NCBI GenBank assembly: GCA_029255685.2
Contig: CM055317.2
Location: 22,018,501-22,082,500, forward strand
Direction of reading: 5' to 3'
Source of the DNA: Silene conica
Taxonomy: Eukaryota > Streptophyta > Magnoliopsida > Caryophyllales > Caryophyllaceae
DNA: 64,000 nt
Position numbers and translations under genes: made by a program. This document shows, one piece after another, positions 43,800 to 55,700 of this stretch. Every line of letters starts with the position of its first letter. The first letter of the stretch is position 1. The notes beneath the pieces were generated by a model that was given only the letters and a program-made list of their open reading frames with translations, did not search any database and was not told the DNA's origin.

Positions 43800-43958
43800 A
43801 CTCTGAAAAGGAAAACACAACACTCTGAAAAAAAAGAAGAAAAGACAGCACTCTGATCACGATAAGACAACACTCTGAAAAAAGAAAAGACAACACTGAT
43901 AACGAAAAGACAACACTCTGAAAAAAGAAAAGACAACACTCTGAAAAAAGAAAAGACT
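43800..43958. repeat. Short repeats after the ORF1 stop codon
   Basis: About six irregular copies of a ~22-bp unit (GACAACACTCTGAAAAAAGA and variants) lie between the ORF1 stop and the 75-bp array. They may belong to the 3' end of the ORF1 transcript. No function is evident. Confidence 0.7.
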
Positions 43959-43960
43959 AT

Positions 43961-45214
43961 CTAGTTGTTCTGCAAGTCGTGCAACAGTGATAATTTCCAT
44001 TGTTCTTCTCCCGGAGTTAAATCATTCCTTGATTGTAAATTTTGATATGCATTCCATTTGAACATCCTATCATCTTGTTGGAGCTTCTTATTGGCGAGCG
44101 CTAATTGCTCAGCCTTCATCTCTATTTTCTTCTTTTGATAATTTACTTTCTCCCATTGTAATTCCGCATCGCTAGACTTTTTTTCACCAAAACGGTCACC
44201 AAAACGGTCAATGCTTTCAGCCAAGTAGGCAACCTCGCCTACTTTCATTTTTCCTTTATTTTTTTTAGCCGCCTTTATACCTTCAGGCCGTTGGCTACCC
44301 ATACCTTCTCCGTCTCCTCCACTAGTTGGTGTAGAAAATCCGCCTTCATTAAGCCTAAATCTTTTACCACTACCGGCCGAGTCTGGGTCACTAACAAATG
44401 TAGGGGTATTTGGATCAGGATATTCATCAACATCAACAGACATAGTCTTTTGAGACTTATTATTGATGGCACTCGAACCAATATTTTCTTCAACATATCG
44501 CCCGACAATTTCATTCCATTTATTGTATTTTTTTAACAAAACCCATGCACGTTCAAATTGAAACTTACCACCCTCCGTTTCAATATGAAGTGCGTGAGCT
44601 TCTTCAAGTACATCTTCCATATTCTTTCCACTAGACTTTCTCCTTAAAGCTTCTTCGTAACATGCAACCCATTTCATAACACCGGCAGATATTCTACGAA
44701 AGCGACCACCCAACATGCCTGGATTTCTATCTTTAGGCATGAGAACTGGGTTTGCTTCACGTGCCTCATCAAATAACTTTTTGACTTTAACCCAGAGTGC
44801 ATTTTTCTTTTGATTTGTGCCAATCACGTTATCAGTTGAATGCCTCATAAAAGATGAAATGAGTGCTTCATCTTCTTGAATAGTCCATCTTGATGATTGT
44901 CTTGTTTTTTGAGTTACCCTTTCAGGTATTTGATTTTGCTCAACCACATTATCCCAATCGCTCATAGAAGCTTGAGATAAGTTAATTGAGGGTGTTTGAG
45001 ATGAAATTTGCGGATAACTTTGTTCATAATTTGAATAATTGTGGTCAGTTTGAGGAGAAGGATTATAACTCTGATTAGGGTTATATTGTGGAGTAACTGA
45101 GATGTTTTGCCCATAATCTTCAGGATTATAGACATTTTGAGGACTTTGAGGATTCAAATTTTTATTTTTCAATTTCGCTAAAATTTCTAACATTTGCATC
45201 TTATAAGGATCCAT
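43961..45214 (-). CDS. PIF/Harbinger accessory protein (Myb/SANT-like, NAM-associated type), 417 aa
   Basis: The likely start is the ATG at 45214 (MDPYKMQMLEILAKLKNKN). A longer upstream frame adds only hydrophobic residues from the leader. Residues ~108-200 form a Myb/SANT or trihelix-like domain (SRWTIQEDEALISSFM, NALWVKVKKLFDEA, MLGGRFRRISAGVMKWVACYEEALRR). A C-terminal basic and coiled-coil part follows (KAAKKNKGKMKVGEVAYLA, LQWEKVNYQKKKIEMKAEQLALANKKL), as in proteins annotated NAM-associated. Such proteins are the second gene of PIF/Harbinger elements and help the transposase bind DNA. The frame is open. It is the first gene from the right terminus. Confidence 0.9.
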   Translation of the reverse strand: MDPYKMQMLEILAKLKNKNLNPQSPQNVYNPEDYGQNISVTPQYNPNQSYNPSPQTDHNYSNYEQSYPQISSQTPSINLSQASMSDWDNVVEQNQIPERVTQKTRQSSRWTIQEDEALISSFMRHSTDNVIGTNQKKNALWVKVKKLFDEAREANPVLMPKDRNPGMLGGRFRRISAGVMKWVACYEEALRRKSSGKNMEDVLEEAHALHIETEGGKFQFERAWVLLKKYNKWNEIVGRYVEENIGSSAINNKSQKTMSVDVDEYPDPNTPTFVSDPDSAGSGKRFRLNEGGFSTPTSGGDGEGMGSQRPEGIKAAKKNKGKMKVGEVAYLAESIDRFGDRFGEKKSSDAELQWEKVNYQKKKIEMKAEQLALANKKLQQDDRMFKWNAYQNLQSRNDLTPGEEQWKLSLLHDLQNN

Positions 45215-45220
45215 GAAAAA

Positions 45221-45532
45221 TAACTTGTTAAGATTAAAAGATTTTTTTAGGCTAAAAGAAGTAAAACAAGTTAGAAAGAAAATGAATGGTGTGTTGAAAT
45301 ATGTTAGCATTATTACTTATTTATAGAGAAAAAAAATCTTATCCAATCTTATCCGTAATCTGAATAGACCAACCACAATCAAGCAGTTGAGATATCACTT
45401 ATCCAATCTTATCCAATGTTATGTAATTATAACTGTGAAAATTATTGAGCTTATCCAATGACGTAATGAATTGTTAGCTTCATTTATGTGTTATATTTAT
45501 TTTCGTAAGCTTAATTTACGTGTTCACTTTAT
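45221..45532 (-). repeat. Harbinger promoter block B, upstream of ORF1
   Basis: It directly precedes the ORF1 ATG. It contains TATAAATA on the minus strand (45318-45325), ~105 bp upstream of the ATG, then TTATCCGTAATCTG and CCAACCA modules further out. It is almost identical to block A at 41341-41643. Confidence 0.85.
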
Positions 45533-46048
45533 AATTTCACCATTTTAATTTTAATGTTATCAATTATCAGTTATCTATGTACTCTTTCTTTTTCAATTTT
45601 ATTCAAGTACGAATCTTAAACGTCCGTTAGAAAACGATATCTAATAGAGTAAATAAAATCTAAAAAAGAAAAGAAGGAAAAATATGTCAAAATATATCAA
45701 ATATTACTACCTATTTGTAGAGAAAAATAAAATAAGAATTATGGTGTAATTATTTTTTTCAAAAAATAATTATATTTCAATTATTAAAAGAAAATAAAAA
45801 TTATAGAACAAAACATTAAAAATAAAATTGATTCAAAGTTTTGTTGATGACATCATCATAAATAAAAAAACCCACAAATTCACCATCTTTGTGCTCACTT
45901 GCTGCGCGCTTTCCTCCTCGCTATTCCACTGCGCTCTTTCATCCTCACTACATCACCGATACATATTCATGGTTGGAGGCCACTTCTTCTCCTCATTTCC
46001 TCTTCCTCAACAAATCAAGCACTCCATTCCTCATGGATGGAGATGCTC
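45533..46048 (-). other. Harbinger right subterminal region
   Basis: AT-rich DNA followed by C/T-rich DNA leading to the right terminal inverted repeat. No ORF looks real. The left counterpart is 40066-40555, likewise T/C-rich and without genes. Confidence 0.6.
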
Positions 46049-46225
46049 TTACGGTACCATTGTTCATGAGACTCTTCAAAGTCTTGAGAGTCCGTTATAT
46101 CAGTTTTTCTTATTTATTATTGGCTTATACTTTTTTACATCACATTGACACATGAGTTCCATTTGGATAATTTACATAAAAAATGGGCTCAAGACTCCCC
46201 AAAGTCTTAGGAGACTCAACTTATT

Positions 46226-46478
46226 ACTCCCTCCGATCCAGACAAAAGGTAACGGTTGCTTTATCACAGCTGTCAAGGCACGTTTTGTAACGTGAATATC
46301 TTTAGTTACACATTATTAAAAATTATAAAAATTTGATATTCTTTTAGCATTCATGACGATAAATCAAACAAGATCTCACATGACTATATTTTGTCTTATA
46401 GATTAACGGTAATATCATCCCTACGACCATGAATAGTGCCAAAAAGCAACTGTTACCTTTTGTCTGGATCGGAGGGAG
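46226..46478. mobile_element. Stowaway MITE (253 bp)
   Basis: The terminal inverted repeat starts CTCCCTCCGATCCAGACAAA and continues identically for about 27 bases at both ends. It is flanked by TA at 46224-46225 and 46479-46480. The CTCCCTCCG start and TA target are diagnostic for Stowaway. It has no coding capacity. Confidence 0.95.
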
Positions 46479-48834
46479 TATTTTGTTAAGATTTTAGTGA
46501 ATTATTGGTAGTTTTAAGTGAGTCTTGTCTTAAGACTTACCTAAGTCTTGTCTTAAGACAGTCAATAATCTTACTCTTAACTCATTAAGTTTTATTATTT
46601 TTTTATTGCTCACACTCACTTTAGATTACGGAACTTTATACATTATTCGCTAGATTTACCTTAAAACTCTACTTTTCTACAAAAAAAATGCGGAGAAGTG
46701 GTGATTGACCAAACCCTTTTATCAAAATCTCATGAGAAATTAAATTTATCATATCCGCAAAAGTAAAAAAGGTTGTGTTTTTATGAAAAATAAAAAATAA
46801 AATTTTAAAAATTAATTTAAATTTTTTCTAGCATGAATGAGATAAACAATAATACGAATTGCATAATAAAACCATTTTTTTATATACGTATGTAATTCGG
46901 TATGATATTAAAAAAAATTAATTAAAATCTTATGTGTAAATTTTTTGATATGTTAAAATATTTAAATATTTAAATATTTTTTTTATCCTTTTATTATATT
47001 TTTTATTTTTTGTCATAAAAATATTTTATTCCAACTTTAAATTTAAACACAACTACCTAATTAACAAAATATTTTGCAATTTAAATTATTTACCAGAATT
47101 GTAAAAATAGTTTTAAAAAATATGTACTTTATAATAGAAATAATATTTTTTTTCGTAAAATTTTTTGAGTTTTTTGTCTAGTTTATGCTAAAGTTTTTTT
47201 TTTGTATTTTTCATAAAAACAACCCATTTTTGTGATATGATAAATGCAATTTTTCATCAGATTTTGATAAAAGAGTTTAATTTCACTTATCAGGTAAGTG
47301 ATGAGGTCAAATTACTCCAATGGAAAGTTATAGGAATTAATTTCGCACTTTCATAAAGAGTTTAATAATTTCGCACTTTCACAAAGTTACGGACTCCAGA
47401 TTAGTCCTTTGGTAGGCGTTTGGACGAGTCTTTAGGCTTAATTTATTGCTAAGTGTTCGAGTTAAGTCATATCCAAAATCCAAAAATCACCTAAGTAAGA
47501 ATCACAATTAAACAGTCTTGTTGCCTTTGTTAAAGCTTCTAAAAAGCGTGCCAAATCTGATAATTTTATTGCATTCACCACGCCCCACCAACAGACTCCC
47601 CGCCACCAGCCGCTCACAACCATAACGCACCATATCAACCGCTATAAATCGACCCACTACCAACTGCCATAAACCGGTCCACTTTTAACAATCCAAAATC
47701 TCAAAATCCTAAATTTCAAACTCTAATTGTAAAAATCCTTCTCTTTAAGATAAAAAAATCATTTATTCAATCAATTAAAAGGCGCATATTAATAAATTTG
47801 TTGATAGAATTGCAAATTACTTGTGATATGTGCGAATTAAATCCATAATTTGTTAAATTATTAGCAATTTGATTAGGGTGAAAAGAAGAGAAGTGTGAGA
47901 ATTTTGTTTATGTTGGTTTTTTTAAACAAATGTTAAATTCAGAATAAGGTTTACAAAGTGTTCAGGATTAAGTAGAATCGTATGCGAGATTTAGCAAATA
48001 CATATTTTATCATAGTTGCTAAAACCCGCACACTAATTTGCTTAATCCAACACTTTTTTACCCTAAATTTCCATAATTGCCCTTAGTGTAAAGAAAAAAA
48101 ATTAAACACAACCAATCTCTTATTCGTTTGACTATTATGGATCGTAATTCACACATATCAAACATAATTTTGTCGGTTATCATAATTTTTTATTAATTTC
48201 CGTCTTTTATTCGATTTAGTTGATGTTTTTTTTAAAAAAGTTTTTTTAAACAATTAAGGGTTTTGCTCATATTTCTTGAAGTAAAACTTTGAACATTGAC
48301 CTTGTTAACCGACTCCCATAATAACCCACTGTATTCGTCCATATCCTTAATCAATATACCTACCCAAGACTCCATTTTTGCAAAATTTTGATATTTGGAC
48401 ATTGAATATAATTTATATGCATTGAATATAAACATCGTACATTCGTGTCGTACACTAATGTTATAATTCCTGTCTAATTGAATAAAGCATCGGGTAGTCC
48501 AAGGATTAAAGCAGCAGTGTGGTGAGGGAAGCTGTGTCGGTTGTTAGGTTACGGTTTGGCGCAGGGATGGTTGTGTGGAGGGGACCAAGGGTAGTCGCCG
48601 ACTTTGGGAGGGTGGTCGTCGTAGAAGGGAGTTGATTTTTGGGATTGTGATTTCTCTTGTTTTTCTCCCTCTTTCTTCTCTTTTGGTGGGGATGAAAAAT
48701 AGGAAGGGTATATTCGAAATAAATGTGAAAAATGTATGAGATTGAGTAAAATGATGTACGAGATTTAGCACGTCCCTATTTTATTTGCAGCATTAATTTT
48801 CTTTTGAAAAATCGACGCTTGAAAGTTGTAAGTT
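46479..48834. other. AT-rich intergenic DNA
   Basis: I see no gene. AAGTCTTGTCTTAAGAC palindromes at 46515-46560 and long A/T runs at 46680-47250 are present. The stretch 48480-48780 is more GC-rich but has no convincing frame. A TGTACGAGATTTAGCA-like sentence appears at 47980 and again at 48752, hinting at a diverged repeat. Confidence 0.5.
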
Positions 48835-49060
48835 CTTTTTTTTTCGGTGACAAGGGAAACCGCAGCCGCTATCGTTGATAGCCTGCAAACCACATACACT
48901 AGGTAAGTCAAGCCAGACTCGAAGTCTTTTTAGGCATGGACTCGGGCTAAGAATGCTCCACAATATTTTGCTCTTGGGGAGGCTTGAACCCAGGTCTCCT
49001 GGAATTTTACCCCAATTTTAATCATTAGACTCCACCCTTGTGGAGTTGTGGGCAAGTTGC
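48835..49060 (-). mobile_element. tRNA-derived SINE, minus strand
   Basis: On the minus strand an A-box-like GGAGTCTAATGATT (49020-49033) and a B-box GGGTTCAAGCC (48981-48991) occur at tRNA-like spacing. A body and A-rich tail follow (T run at 48836-48844). Flanks AAGTTGTAAGTT (48823) and AAGTTGTAACTT (49061) may be the target duplication (11 of 12). Confidence 0.7.
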
Positions 49061-49380
49061 AAGTTGTAACTTGTAAGTGGTAAGTTAGGTAGCATGAACA
49101 TTTCTCATTTTCTCTTAATTAGCCGTCCCGTGACCGACACCGTGTCCGACACTCGGACACCCGACACTCCTTAGACACATGACGAAACATATTATAGTTT
49201 AGACGAGGAATACAATTTTAAAAAAGATCAATTAGAAGATGCGTTTAGGTGGAAAACGAGAATTAGTTATAGTAAAGATCGAATGCTACCTTTACTTGTT
49301 TAGACTTAGCCTCAAATACGATAAAGATAAAATTATACGTTATTTATAACCATAAAATATACTCCCTCCTATTCTATCTA

Positions 49381-49408
49381 CTAGGTTTTTTGCCCGTGCG
49401 TTGCACGG
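49381..49408 (-). other. Helitron 3' terminal hairpin and CTAG end
   Basis: The stem CCGTGC/GCACGG with a 3-base loop sits ~10 bases from the CTAG terminus. Such a hairpin before CTRR is the replication-termination signal of Helitrons. The plus-strand flank ends ...CTATCTA, giving the expected A/T insertion point. Confidence 0.8.
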
Positions 49409-50129
49409 TTTTACAACTGTGTTTTTTTTATATATTTTGGATCATTTATTGCTGCATTTAAATTTTTATATTGTTTCAATTTTGTTTAAAGGCTCGATTT
49501 TCAGTTATCATGTCACGTTGAAGTTCATGTATTATGGATGTAAGTGCCTGAGTTATGTTTTAGTATATTGGTTAAATCTTGTTTCTTGGTTTAAATTATT
49601 CTTTTTTGCTCAAAATTTTTGTGATCCATATTTGTTGGGTCGTCACTTTTCTTTTGTGGTCATAGTGTCATCTATTTTATCACTAATTTGATGTTATCCT
49701 CTTTTTCTTTTGCAATTTTATATTTTTGTTAAACCTATATTTTCCGTTAGCGTGTTTGGTTGAGGAGATGCATACCCGTTTTACCTTTTTTTGTTGTATT
49801 GTCTTTGCTAGGTTTGCTATTTTGTATCTTGTTTTGTTTGATATATCCTAAATTTTAATTTAAGATTGTTAATATCCGCCCCAAACTTGGCTAAAGACGG
49901 TTAGTTTCCATCTCACATAATTGAAGTGGCACAAAAATAAAAGACTAATTATTGATAAACGTAATTTATTTTCGCAGTACGATTTTTACTCGTTACCGTA
50001 CATTTTGCACCCAATTTTCCATTCTTTTACCCTTGACTAAAAATCATCAAACCTAAATCTCTCCCCCTTCTCTCTACCTTCTCCTAATCTTGAAACCTCA
50101 GGTCTCTTCAATCTCCTTAAAATTCTTCA

Positions 50130-52180
50130 ATTATGAACGATTATTCGAATGAAGATCAGGTATTTAATTTGTTAATTCCATGTTTTATTGCCTCTTTCTT
50201 ACAATTTTATGTTACTTTTAATTAGGTATACCTAATTAATTAAGGATTAATTAGTGTGGTATTATGGGTTTGTTGGTGGTGGTGCTATATGATCGTGTCG
50301 TCGGTGTGGTTCGACGATGAACCGCCGATAATGTGAGAGTTGTTATTGGTATGGTGGTAATTTTGATTGTCGTACCGCAAGAATTAAGCAGTGGTACGGT
50401 GATAGGTGTGGGAGGAAGGGGAAGTTCAACAAGCAATGACGGTGTTAGTTCGGTTGGCCGGCAATAGTTAAATTTGTTTTTCTATTCAATCATTCAATCT
50501 ATGTGCAGCGATGTTTTTAATTGATTCAATTTTTTCTATCTTTTTACTAAATTTCTTTCTTTAATCATGAATACTTTACATAGTGTTTGTAATATTAATT
50601 TATGAACAAAGGATATAATTTATGAATGTCATTCATAGTTAATTGATTTTTATCAAATTAATTTATCAATGTAGTACAAGATTACCATATACAGTAAGCA
50701 TTAGAGGACTATAATGAGAAGGGTATAATTGTCAACAGTGTACTACGATGAGTAAAATGTGTACTGCGAAAATCAACACCCTTGATAAAAGGTATGTAAT
50801 ATTATCAAAATAATAATTATCATACATAAGTTAATCTAAATATTGCTTGGCCCATTTCTAACTGAGGCCCAACCATTATACCATGAAGCAAAAATGAACA
50901 GTGTCGTAACATAGACTGCTGCCAACCACGTATCCAACAAAATCTGATTTTTTCTTGCTTTCTTCGTCTTCAACCTTCGGGCCAGGCCATATCCATGACC
51001 TTACCCAGAAAATGATAAAGGTATTGTGCATCTTCATCCTTATTCTTCTTATTTGTGCTTTTAATCATAATTTTATTTTTTATTTTTTTAGTTCAACGGA
51101 GCGCGCACTTAGTCGCATTACAATAGGGGGAGAGGGGATTCGATCCTTGGACCTATTGTCCACAATACCTCCATCTTAACCACTAGACTAAGACATCTTC
51201 GGTTAATCATAATTTTATGTGGTCATTAATCGTATCAGCTAATTTAGACGGATGATTAAGTTGCTCATCTAGGTAAGATAATACAATTGGTTCGCATTCT
51301 GAGATTAAGGGAGCTTGTCTCTTGTAGTTCCCATGGTTTTTTTATTTAAGAATAATAATTCAGCGCCTTAAGTCATTGTAGCTTTAATTTGTTACTGCAT
51401 GTGCACTGACAGAAGTGGAGATCAATTTTTTCCTGAGCAGCGACACAAAGTCATCCCCTCTGAATACTTTCAATATTATGGGAAATCAGCCTGTTCTTGG
51501 TTTCATTGGTTTGATACCCCTTGTAATTGTTGTAGCCATTAGAATTGTTTTAGTTTTACATATCATTTTTACCAGTTTCAATTCTGCTTTTAGTCATCAG
51601 TTCCATATCGTCAATAATAGTATTAGCTAATTTAGACGGGTGATTTAGTTTTACTGTAAAACGCGAAAGGATGGTTATTTGATTTGATACCTTAGGTTAT
51701 TTGTTTTATTATCTCATTTTTTGGTGTATAAGCAGTTAATGGGGTTGTTGAGACAGCAAAACAAAGTTTCAACGACAACTGTGATCTATAAGTTGGAGTA
51801 TGTGAATTGTTTCTATTCATGTTCTCCGTTTCCTATCCCTGTCTTTATTCCTTTTGGCCGATTGGTTTATTTTGTTAGTGGCATTATGTTTTTTGCCTGC
51901 TTTTTGTTTTATAATGCACTGGGCTGCATCGGGATTCATTGTGGTGATTTTTTCCTCTTAAAAAGTGAATTACAGATTTTGTCTGTATTATTTTTGTAGA
52001 CTTATAACATTCCTCGTAACTACTGAATTACTGATGTTGTGTATATTTTTTTGTTTATTGGACTAAAAACTGTTTTATTTTCATGAAGGGTGCTGGTTAT
52101 CCTGTCGTATCTAACGATCTCTGTCTGATGAATCAAGTACTTGATGCGCACTGGGATGTCCACCCTGATGAAGATGTAAG
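50130..52180 (+). other. Possible captured exon fragments inside the Helitron
   Basis: Several short blocks on the plus strand, opposite to the helicase gene, look like exons followed by GT donor sites: MNDYSNEDQ before GTATTT (50133-50159), SGDQFFPEQRHKVIPSEYF (from ~51416), a block starting after TAAGCAG at 51735, and GAGYPVVSNDLCLMNQ...PDED before GTAAGC (52088-52177). I do not recognise the protein. Helitrons often capture host gene pieces, so this is a plausible but unproven reading. Confidence 0.3.
51077..51202 (-). mobile_element. tRNA-derived SINE with perfect 16-bp target duplication
   Basis: A 126-bp SINE on the minus strand: A box TAGTCTAGTGGT (51179-51190), B box GGATCGAATCCCC (51134-51146), and an A-rich tail. 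The target duplication TTAATCATAATTTTAT is perfect at 51061-51076 and 51203-51218. It lies inside the Helitron, so it is younger. Confidence 0.9.
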
Positions 52181-52734
52181 CGCCTTTACGTTTTTTGACC
52201 TTTATTTATTATATTATTCTCGAAACTGATGATTTACGAAAGTTTAAATTAATGTATATCGACTTGGCTTTGGATACCACATTCCTGAATATTTTTCTTG
52301 TCTCATAGTTTGGAAATTGTAATTTTATCAGCTCTTTTCTTTTTTGGCATTATGATTTTGGGTTTTTTTTTCATCCTAGAATTATAGTTTGCATTTAAAT
52401 GGATGAATATCTGTGATTATAATGTAATCTATCATTTGCATTTATATTTAGTAAGCGTGTGTTTGGGTAGATGATGGTTCTGCAAGGTCTCTTTGGCCAT
52501 TTATATCTTAGTGCATTTTTTTTGGTATTGTTCACCTGTTATCCATAGTCGTAAAGTTTTACCAATTTAATTGCAACATTGTGAAAAACCAATCAGATGT
52601 GACAGCTGCATATGTTATCTATTTTATCGTACTGTGTACATTTAGTTGCATCTTGGATTCTTTAATATCGGTTGCGATGATGTACATTGTCTAGTGTAAT
52701 ATGAAATATATGCTCTTGGATAGCTGTATTTTTC

Positions 52735-55700
52735 TTAGACTCTAGGTAAATCTGTAAATACCTCGTTGAATACTATATTTCTTATGTATCCCTTGTATAA
52801 CTGTCCTGAGTCGTTGATGAAAAACTTAAGTCCTTCTGGCGATGTTGTCCGTGAGGCTGCAACATATAATTGCCCATGACTGAAAACTGGTTTGGGCAAG
52901 TAGACTCCCACATGTGAAAGGGACTGTCGTTGACTCTTGTTTATCGTCATTGCATAGCAAGGCTTAAGTGGATACTGTCTTCTTTTCAGAATGAACGGTA
53001 TCTTAGTTTCTGATGATGTCATCATAATTCTTGGTATGAGTACTTGTTTCCCAACTTGAGACCCCGTAATGATTTTTGCTTCGACTATAAAATCTCCGGT
53101 ACGTGTGATTATTAGTCTTGTCCCATTACATAATCCCCTAGAGGGGTTGATATTCCTTAGTAGCATAAACGACATCCCAACCTTTAACTTTAGCTCGTGG
53201 TTTGGTAGGCCTTGTAGCTTTAGGCTGTTCAAGTACTCCGTTGGGTAGGAGGTAAACTGCTCTTCGCTCTCTATAGAAGATGCACATACTTTATCACAAC
53301 TCTTATAGAACTTGTAGTTGCCAGGCATTAAATCTACCATGTAGTCGTTGATAGAGTATGCGTTCTCATTCAATGGTGTGAGAATCGCCCTTTCTCTGAG
53401 GTAATTGTGATCTTGAGTTTTAGTTAAGAAATTTGGATATATTTCTTGGACCATTGCTTGAATGTCAACCGTTCCGGTACTGTAAACATATTCATCTGGT
53501 ATTTTTATCCACGTGGCCTCATCTTCATTTGGTTCTGCTTCACTTGGAAGTATTCTGTCACCCAAAGCTAATAGCCACTCATTAAACTCTTGATTTCTTT
53601 TTCTATCCTCTCCACTGCCCTCTGTTTCTGTAACTCGCATACTTGTTCTTAGGATGAAAACTTTACATGTCTTCCAAATGTAGGATCTGTTTATCGATGC
53701 TTGGACTACATCTTGTCTCCTCCCCTTGGGTATTATAGGTAGTACCTGCCGGAAGTCACCTCCAAGTAATACAACCTTACCTCCAAATAACCTTGACGAT
53801 GCATTAGGATCTTTCAAACTAACAATGTCCCTTAATGTGCGGTCAAGTGCTTCGAAGGCGTGTCTATGGTCAATGGGTGCTTCATCCCATATTATCAGTG
53901 ATGTTTGCCGGAGTAGTTCTGCAAGATGGCTGTTTTGTCTCACATTGCACGTAGAATCCTCAAATAAGTCAATTGGTATATCGAACCGACTATGTGTTGT
54001 TCTCCCTCCTGGTAACAGTAAAGCAGCGATACCTAGAGTTTGTTTAGATTTAGTAACTTTTCTGTTTTGTTAATGGTTAGTATTTTTTTTAAGTGTTGTA
54101 CCTGATGAGGCAACATTCAGGACAATCTTATCTGACGCACGTAGCTTAGCCAATATTGTGCCATATAAGTATGTCTTTCCGGTGCCTCCGTGACCATAAA
54201 CAAATATTGTAGGACCTGTTTTTTCTTCCACGACATTTATAACTGTTTCGTACACATCTGTATTTTCAATAAGCATAACAATAGTGAACTTCAAACTCTA
54301 TAGTAATATCATGCAGTATTATGATTGATCGTCACTTACCTAATTGGTCTTTATTTAGCATTTTTATCTTACTATCACATTCGGTTTGCAGTTGCTTCTT
54401 GTCGTACATCTTCTCCTCCATGATCAACCTGTTTTCCAAGCCTTCCACATCTGACTCATCCGGCTGCGGCATACCCCTTATGTCCTTGAGTCTTTTTCCA
54501 TATTTCATTAGAATCTTATCTATCTCGATTAAGGTGTACGTTTTCCTGGCGGTGTCGGAGAAGTTGAGGTCTGGATACCCAAATAATCTTCTCTTCTTTA
54601 TCTCTATATCCTCTGATAGAATCTCGTAGTTTTGTTCCCACAGATTTGATATGTATGTTATTTCACAAAACAGTAGCATTGTGACAAACAACTCACGTAG
54701 TTGCGATGATGACATTGCCCATTGATTTGCCTCACTCATAGCGTCATTCCATTCCTTGTCATTATTGAGTAACCCATATGCATAACATGCTTCTTTGAAG
54801 GTCGGGTATACATGGTGGTTGACAGTCCTTATCTCCTCGTAACTTCTTGCACCTTTCACTATGTTTAGAAGCAGACGAAGATAATATCTCTCACCGGCTG
54901 TTGGGTGGACATATGAAATTCTTCCAATGGATTTCCCCTGTTTTCTCCTCTTCCATCTATTATTCCAGACATACTTAGTTGGAAACTCTGCATAGGAAAG
55001 GTCTCATGCTTCTGGAAACATATCATTTACCCCCATCCATGTTGTTAGCTTTGTTTCCGCATTGCTTTGTTTTGCTAAAACTACCTTAAGTATGTCATCG
55101 TCTTTTATTAATACAGCTTTTTCCCCTTCCAGGTGCACTGGCAATCGCATCACTGACGGGTTTCTCTCTTTGATGTCAAATTCAAATATTCTCCATGCTG
55201 CCTCGGATGCAGACAAATATCTACAATCCAGGTAAGACTTGATCTCATCGGCTACATCGTCCTTTATGACTAAAGTTGCCTTGTCTGGTCCTTTTGCTAT
55301 ATATTTGAACAAATACTTAATTGCTCGTGCAGTATTACACCATTCGACGTTGATATGTGCATCGAACATCAATAGTAGGCCGGGATTGTATGGCACGATA
55401 GAGTGGTTGTCCATGATATTGGCTCCTTTCTGTATGGTCCTAGGTAGAGCAAACACACCAAACATAAGTTATAATTTTTAAATGTTTTTTTTACTTCTTT
55501 GTTTAGTGTTGATTTGTATCAAATTAAAGGTAAGGTAGCTATACAACTCCAAGTTACCTATTGTTTTCTCGACGTCTATATATAGGATACCCATCTTTAT
55601 CTAATGTTGTTCCACTGTTGAATGGCTTTGGGTACTTCTTGCTGCATGAGTTGTTGACCATGCATGGGCAATTGCGATTTGCGTCGCCGCACGGGCCATG

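Larger units (their letters stand above)
40066..46048 (-). mobile_element. PIF/Harbinger DNA transposon, complete-looking, with three genes
   Basis: The 5983-bp element begins GACCATCTCCAACCAT and ends with the inverse of GAGCATCTCCATCCAT (14 of 16 match). It is flanked by the 3-bp duplication TTA at 40063-40065 and 46049-46051, which is characteristic of PIF/Harbinger. All genes are on the minus strand, in order from the right: a Myb/SANT-like protein (43961-45214), a DDE transposase (41869-43191), and a spliced gene of unknown function (40556-41156). Both usual proteins are open over their full length, so the element could be recent or even autonomous. Repeats shared by the upstream regions of the three genes are listed separately. 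Confidence 0.92.

Noticed and set aside
46062-46570. Palindromic AAGACTT/AAGTCTT segments as another MITE
   Set aside because: The inverted repeats do not pair into clear termini and I found no target duplication. Only the Stowaway in the middle is supported.
48544-48771. A 75-codon minus-strand frame near 48.6 kb
   Set aside because: The sequence is low in complexity, has no neighbours of the same kind, and shows no splice or promoter context.
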